The position numbers and the translations under genes are program-made. A DNA stretch of 64,000 nt from Rariglobus sp967755175 (GTDB lineage: Bacteria > Verrucomicrobiota > Verrucomicrobiia > Opitutales > Opitutaceae): contig CBRAFO010000006.1 in the NCBI GenBank assembly GCA_967755175.1, forward strand, positions 1 to 64,000. The letters run 5' to 3'. Positions 60,021 to 64,000 of the stretch are shown piece by piece (positions within the stretch are counted from its first letter, which is position 1; each line of letters begins with the position of its first letter). A model generated the notes under the pieces. The model was not told the origin of the DNA. It saw nothing but the letters and a program-made list of their open reading frames with translations, and ran no database searches.

Positions 60021-60998
60021 ATGGAAACCGTTGTTACGCCCGTCCCGCACCGCCGCCGCCTGGTGTTTTCGCTGCTCGGCGTGTCGCTGGCGTGCAACAT
60101 CGCCGCTCTGCTCACGCCGTTCATGAACGTGCGCATCGGCTTCAGCACGCAGCCGTATTCGTTGTTCAGCTCCGTGAACATGATGTGGTCAACCGGCCTC
60201 TACGTGCTCGCCGTGCTGGTCCTCGCGTTCTCCGTGGTGTTTCCCTTCGCCAAACTCGCCATCCTCGCGTGGGTCGCCACCGGACCGGTGCTCGATCCCC
60301 GACGCCAACGCTGGTTGGCCGCCGTCGAACGCCTCGGAAAATGGTCGATGCTCGATGTGTTCCTCGTGTGCCTGATCCTCACGCTCACCTCGGGACAACT
60401 TCTGGTGGGCGCCGAGCCGCTCATCGGCATCCCTCTCTTCGTGCTGGCGATCTTGCTCAGCATGATTTGCGGCGAACTCCTCACGGCGAGCCTGCACGAC
60501 AACGCTAACGACAGCGACAACGCACAGGCAAAACCACCGCTTCGTGCCGGGGTTTACTTGGCGCTCAGCGCGCTTGGCCTCGCCGGCACGCTCGGACTCC
60601 CCTTCCTGCGCATCAACGACTGGAAGCTCGCCAATCACGCCTATAGCGTCGTCACGATTGTTCCCACGTTGTGGAAGGAAGGCTCGGGCCTCTCCGCAGT
60701 GATCGTCGGGCTGTTTTTGATTGTCGCACCCGTCGGAGCGTGGGTGGCCTCCGCGCGTTGGTGGTGGTGTCGCCGAGCCGGTCGCCCCGCCCCACTCAGT
60801 CACGCCCATGCGCGGCTCATGCGCCGCTGGAGCATGCTGGATGTCTTCGGGCTGGCGCTGGCGATCTTCCTCGTCGAAGGCGACTACCTCATGAAGACCG
60901 AGGTGCGTTGGGGCGCGTTGTGTTTGGTAGCACTGCTCGCGTTGCAAACGGCCTTCCAACTGGCCCTCGACCGCACTCTGACGCGGACAAGCACTTAG
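60021..60998 (+). CDS. Paraquat-inducible protein A-like membrane protein
   Basis: 325 residues with two PqiA repeats, each of four helices and the motif W-S-M-L-D-V-F (ERLGKWSMLDVFLV near 113 and MRRWSMLDVFGLAL near 272). The usual N-terminal zinc ribbon is missing. PqiA-type proteins work with MCE-domain PqiB in envelope lipid transport, but no pqiB is adjacent. Confidence 0.88.
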   Translation: METVVTPVPHRRRLVFSLLGVSLACNIAALLTPFMNVRIGFSTQPYSLFSSVNMMWSTGLYVLAVLVLAFSVVFPFAKLAILAWVATGPVLDPRRQRWLAAVERLGKWSMLDVFLVCLILTLTSGQLLVGAEPLIGIPLFVLAILLSMICGELLTASLHDNANDSDNAQAKPPLRAGVYLALSALGLAGTLGLPFLRINDWKLANHAYSVVTIVPTLWKEGSGLSAVIVGLFLIVAPVGAWVASARWWWCRRAGRPAPLSHAHARLMRRWSMLDVFGLALAIFLVEGDYLMKTEVRWGALCLVALLALQTAFQLALDRTLTRTST

Positions 60999-61080
60999 CC
61001 GCGGATCACACGGATGGGCGCGGATCGATACCGCCGGGGCATCCCTGCTTGAATCCGCGGTGATCTGCGTAATCCGCGGC
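60999..61080. repeat. Dispersed repeat, CGCGGAT/GGGGCATCCCTG type, copy 2
   Basis: Directly after the pqiA stop: CCGCGGATCACACGGATG, CGCGGAT, then CCGCCGGGGCATCCCTG and CGTAATCCGCGG. Same family as 40483-40565. Confidence 0.7.
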
Positions 61081-61135
61081 CAAAACCCCAGCGTTGCGCC
61101 CGCGTTGGCCGCCCGCTTGCCTACCCGTTTTCATC

Positions 61136-62557
61136 ATGTCGTCCGCCATTCCCAACGTCCTCGCCGAACGCTACGCCTCGCCCCTCATCAAAGACATCTG
61201 GTCGCCCACCGGACGCATCGCCATCGAGCGCGATTACTGGATCGCCGTCATGAAGGCCCAGCGCGACCTCGGCCTCGACATCCCGGCCGCCGCCATCGCC
61301 GCCTACGAAAAGGTCAAAGACCAGATCGACCTCGCCGACATCGACGCCCGCGAACGCGTGACGCTCCACGATGTGAAGGCCCGCATCGAGGCGTTCAACG
61401 CCCTCGCCGGCCGCGAGACGATCCACCTCGGCCTCACCTCCCGCGACCTCACCGAAAACGTCGAGCAACTCCAGATCGCCCGCTCGCTCGACGTGGTGCG
61501 CCTCAAAGCCGCCGCCGCGCTCCTGAAGCTCGGCAAGCGCGCCAAGCAATACCGCACGCTGATGCTCACCGGCCGCACCCACAACGTGCCCGCCCAGCCG
61601 ACCACCCTCGGCAAACGTTTCGCAATGTTCGGCCAAGAGTTGCTCGCCGCCTTCACCGGCCTCGACGAACTCGCCGCCCGTTATCCGGTGCGCGGACTCA
61701 AAGGCGCGGTCGGCACCCAGCTCGACCAGCTGACGCTTTTTAACGACGCCAAGAAAGTTGCCCGCCTCGAAGCCGGCATCATTAAACACCTCGGCTTCAA
61801 ATCCACCCTCTTCGCGGTCGGCCAGGTTTACCCGCGCTCGCTCGATTTCGAAGTCGTGTCCGCGTTGCACCAAGTCGGCGCCGCCGCCGCGAGCTTTGCC
61901 ACCACGCTGCGCCTGATGGCCGGCCAGGGTTTGCTCACGGAAGGTTTCCAAAAAGGCCAGGTCGGCTCCTCCGCGATGCCGCACAAGGTCAACGCCCGCA
62001 ATTGCGAGCGCATCTGCGGTTTTTCGACAATTCTCTCCGGCTACGTGACCATGACCGGCGCACTCTCCGGCCACCAATGGAACGAAGGCGACGTGTCCTG
62101 CTCGGTCGTCCGCCGCGTGGCGTTGCCCGACGCGTTTTACGCCATCGACGGCCTGCTCGAAACGCTCCTCGCCGTGCTCAACCAGATGGACGTCTTCGAG
62201 GCCGCCATCGGAGCTGAGAACCAGCGCCAGCTGCCCTTCCTCGCCACTACGACCATCCTCATGGAAGCAGTGAAAGCGGGCGTGGGTCGCGAAACTGCGC
62301 ACCTCGCGATCAAGGAAAACGCCCTCGCCGCCGCGAAGGCGATTCGCACCGGCGAAGGCACGTCCGACCTCGTGGCGCTCCTCGCCGCCGACACCCGCCT
62401 CGGCCTGACCGAGAAGGCATTGCGCGCGATCCTAGCCGACGCGAAACGCTTCGTTGGCGCTGCCCCGCAGCAAGTGGACACGTTCGTAAAGACCGTCGCC
62501 CCGCTCGCCAAAAAGGTGAAAGGCGCCGCGACCTACGAGCCGGGCAAGCTGCTGTAA
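61136..62557 (+). CDS. purB: Adenylosuccinate lyase
   Basis: 473 residues from ATG 61136. Fumarase/aspartase superfamily: LGLTSRDLTENVEQLQ, TGRTHNVPAQPTT (catalytic His), and the signature GSSAMPHKVNARNCE. Cleaves SAICAR and adenylosuccinate in purine synthesis. Confidence 0.95.
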   Translation: MSSAIPNVLAERYASPLIKDIWSPTGRIAIERDYWIAVMKAQRDLGLDIPAAAIAAYEKVKDQIDLADIDARERVTLHDVKARIEAFNALAGRETIHLGLTSRDLTENVEQLQIARSLDVVRLKAAAALLKLGKRAKQYRTLMLTGRTHNVPAQPTTLGKRFAMFGQELLAAFTGLDELAARYPVRGLKGAVGTQLDQLTLFNDAKKVARLEAGIIKHLGFKSTLFAVGQVYPRSLDFEVVSALHQVGAAAASFATTLRLMAGQGLLTEGFQKGQVGSSAMPHKVNARNCERICGFSTILSGYVTMTGALSGHQWNEGDVSCSVVRRVALPDAFYAIDGLLETLLAVLNQMDVFEAAIGAENQRQLPFLATTTILMEAVKAGVGRETAHLAIKENALAAAKAIRTGEGTSDLVALLAADTRLGLTEKALRAILADAKRFVGAAPQQVDTFVKTVAPLAKKVKGAATYEPGKLL

Positions 62558-62596
62558 GAGAGAAGCCCTGCCTTCTCTTGAGATACCCGTTCCTAT

Positions 62597-62628
62597 CAGA
62601 GGGCGCCCATGAAAATGGGTGCCCTCTG
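62597..62628. terminator. 14-base hairpin with GAAA loop, likely bidirectional terminator
   Basis: CAGAGGGCGCCCAT (62597-62610) pairs with ATGGGTGCCCTCTG (62615-62628) with one G-T pair and a GAAA tetraloop. It lies between convergent purB and the propeller gene. No T run. Confidence 0.6.
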
Positions 62629-62662
62629 CGCGTAAGGACTACGCGCCCTGATAAACAGGCCG

Positions 62663-64000
62663 TCAGGGCGTGGACTCGATCAACAGCGGCAATGCGCGGA
62701 CCCGCAGGAAGCACCGTGATTGGCCACTGGCATCGTAGTCGAAGCTGAGCACCTCGCCCGTGCCAACCATGGGCGGAGACACCACCGTCCACGTAGCCAG
62801 ATCGCTCGTAGCCTCTACGAGATAATAGCGGTCGTCCTTCGAGGGCCAGGCCAGGTTGAGACTTCCCTGCGCGGTTGCACCCACATCGAACCCAGAGGTA
62901 GTCGCCGCCGAGGAGGTCAGCGCGCTGCTGAACCGGTCCGTGGCATCGAACGCATCCGTGCCGGCCAACATCTCATCACGATCGCTCACGCCGTCTCCGT
63001 CGGAATCAAACGTGGCGTTGGCCACCCCCAATCCACCGAAATGGTCACGTTCCCACCAGTCGGGAATACCGTCGGCATCGTCATCAGCCATGGTCACCGA
63101 GACTTCGTTGATCCGGCTGACGCTTGAGCCGACCACCATGATGGCACGCACCCGGCCGGTCACCTTCATCTTCACGGATGCACCCGAGGTTACCCAAGGG
63201 CTGGAGAAATCAGGAGCGCTACCGTCCAGCGTGTAATAAATACGAGCGCCGGGTTCGCGCGCCCCGAGGGTGATCATCACGGGATCGGTAAAAGTCCCCC
63301 CCGCAGGAGTGAACGTGATGGCAGGCTGAGTCGCATAGGCCCGCACCCAACCATCGTTGGTCGATACAATAATCTGTTCATCAGCAACCGTCACTGCGCC
63401 GCCCACGTCCAGCGTCTGCAACAAGACGCGATCATAGCGACCGAACAGATAAAGATGTTGTCCCGAGGCGGCGATCACCAGGTCCTCGGTCACCACGGGC
63501 TGCCCGGACAGGCTTTCGCCTACCGGGGCTTGGAAGGTCGCCAGCAAGCGACCGTCATCGGCGGAGCGTGCCTGCACCGTGCTGCCGCTGAACGCATAGA
63601 CCACCCCATTGCTCACCGCCGGAGTTCCGGCAAAGTTGCCGTTGATGCTCCAAAGAGAGGCATGCGCATCGAGATCAATGCCGACGAGATCTTCGTCATC
63701 ATAGACACTGGTCGGGCTGTCATTGACGACAAATGCGCGGCGTCCCTCGGTGGCGATAGTGCGGTTCATCGAGTAGCCAAAGCCACCCCAACCCAAGTTG
63801 AGCGACCAGAGGGTGGCCCCGGAAGTCAGATCGTGCCGGGTGAACACGCCACTCACAAACGAGTAGAGTTCGTTCCCGTTAACGGCGGGAGTCCAGCGAT
63901 CCATCTGCGGAAGAGAACGGAAGAACGTCTGGGTCCCGGTCTGAACCGCAAAACCATAAAGTCCGCCATAGCTGCCTCCATCCACATGCACCCCAAGGCT
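62663..64000 (-). CDS. Secreted PQQ-like beta-propeller protein with chitobiase and calcium-binding domains (partial)
   Basis: The frame runs off the right edge without a stop, so the N-terminus is missing (at least 445 residues seen). Propeller-like repeats come first (LYGFAVQTGTQTFFRSL, GYSMNRTIATEGRRAFVV, DEQIIVSTNDGWVRAY). A chitobiase/beta-hexosaminidase C-terminal-type domain follows (FTPAGGTFTDPVMITLGARE, ARIYYTLDGSAP). Next is a thrombospondin-3-like calcium stretch DADGIPDWWERDHFGG and DSDGDGVSDRDEMLAGTD, then a final beta-sandwich. Typical large exported protein of Verrucomicrobiota; role unknown. Confidence 0.85.
   Translation of the reverse strand, partial: SLGVHVDGGSYGGLYGFAVQTGTQTFFRSLPQMDRWTPAVNGNELYSFVSGVFTRHDLTSGATLWSLNLGWGGFGYSMNRTIATEGRRAFVVNDSPTSVYDDEDLVGIDLDAHASLWSINGNFAGTPAVSNGVVYAFSGSTVQARSADDGRLLATFQAPVGESLSGQPVVTEDLVIAASGQHLYLFGRYDRVLLQTLDVGGAVTVADEQIIVSTNDGWVRAYATQPAITFTPAGGTFTDPVMITLGAREPGARIYYTLDGSAPDFSSPWVTSGASVKMKVTGRVRAIMVVGSSVSRINEVSVTMADDDADGIPDWWERDHFGGLGVANATFDSDGDGVSDRDEMLAGTDAFDATDRFSSALTSSAATTSGFDVGATAQGSLNLAWPSKDDRYYLVEATSDLATWTVVSPPMVGTGEVLSFDYDASGQSRCFLRVRALPLLIESTP

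Overview
This is a GC-rich bacterial chromosomal window, densely packed with about 54 protein genes. Many neighbours are translationally coupled by 4-base ATGA/GTGA overlaps. The gene set points to Verrucomicrobiota, most likely an Opitutaceae-like lineage: a MoxR/DUF58/BatA/VWA/DUF4175/DUF4159 operon, an ECF sigma factor beside a zinc-ribbon Ser/Thr kinase, metX with metW, OleC/OleD-like genes, large secreted PQQ-propeller proteins and multihaem lipoproteins. This is inferred from gene content; no rRNA, tRNA, CRISPR array, integrase, transposase or prophage gene was seen. Both window edges cut a gene.

Layout. 1-1637: Ser/Thr kinase (partial) and ECF sigma factor. 1731-14916 (all minus): MoxR ATPase, DUF58, BatA, a second VWA protein, DUF4175 and DUF4159, followed after a repeat-rich gap by a 5'-nucleotidase-like/tetrahaem cytochrome lipoprotein coupled to a periplasmic thioredoxin. 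15091-21905: metX, a sodium/solute symporter with a 65-aa membrane partner, metW, prmB, a site-2-type protease and a TPR protein. 22042-25739: radical SAM protein, HAD phosphatase, SRAP DNA-protein crosslink sensor and an MBL-fold hydrolase. 25904-31552: a haem-copper-oxidase-like subunit, a membrane/CcoO-type cytochrome c fusion and a two-component system, all on one strand. 31734-35165: YceI, polyprenyl synthase, FtsX-type permease and ABC ATPase. 35311-37565: pantothenate/CoA genes panB, coaC and coaB, the last two unfused. 37844-40764: ferrous iron uptake (feoA, feoA, feoB and a 51-aa Cys-rich partner) behind a Fur-like operator. 40932-44330: a 1132-aa protein I cannot firmly assign. 44476-46651: exoD, queE, queC. 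46788-51302: RNase D, a small lipoprotein, and an OleC-like ligase coupled to an OleD-like reductase. 51552-58496 (minus): a complete L-Ara4N lipid A modification operon (arnT-B-C-A-A'-D) with arnA split in two. 58876-64000: holA, pqiA, purB and a secreted propeller protein (partial).

The most unusual signal is two families of short, odd-length palindromes scattered through the window. Family 1 has 12-base core arms GTTTGTCACTTA around one central base (five copies, arms up to 18 bases). Family 2 has 10-base core arms GAGTAACCTA around one base (three copies). Five of the eight copies lie inside protein genes as annotated here. Each family has only one stop-free reading frame per strand, and every genic copy sits in that frame, adding peptides of the form VCHL(L/I)SDK or SNL(L/I)GYS. 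The oleD-like gene carries one copy of each family. In most copies the plus-strand flank is C-rich before and G-rich after the palindrome, so the cores sit at the tip of longer imperfect inverted repeats. They resemble in-frame palindromic elements such as those of Rickettsia in behaviour, but I do not recognise the sequences.
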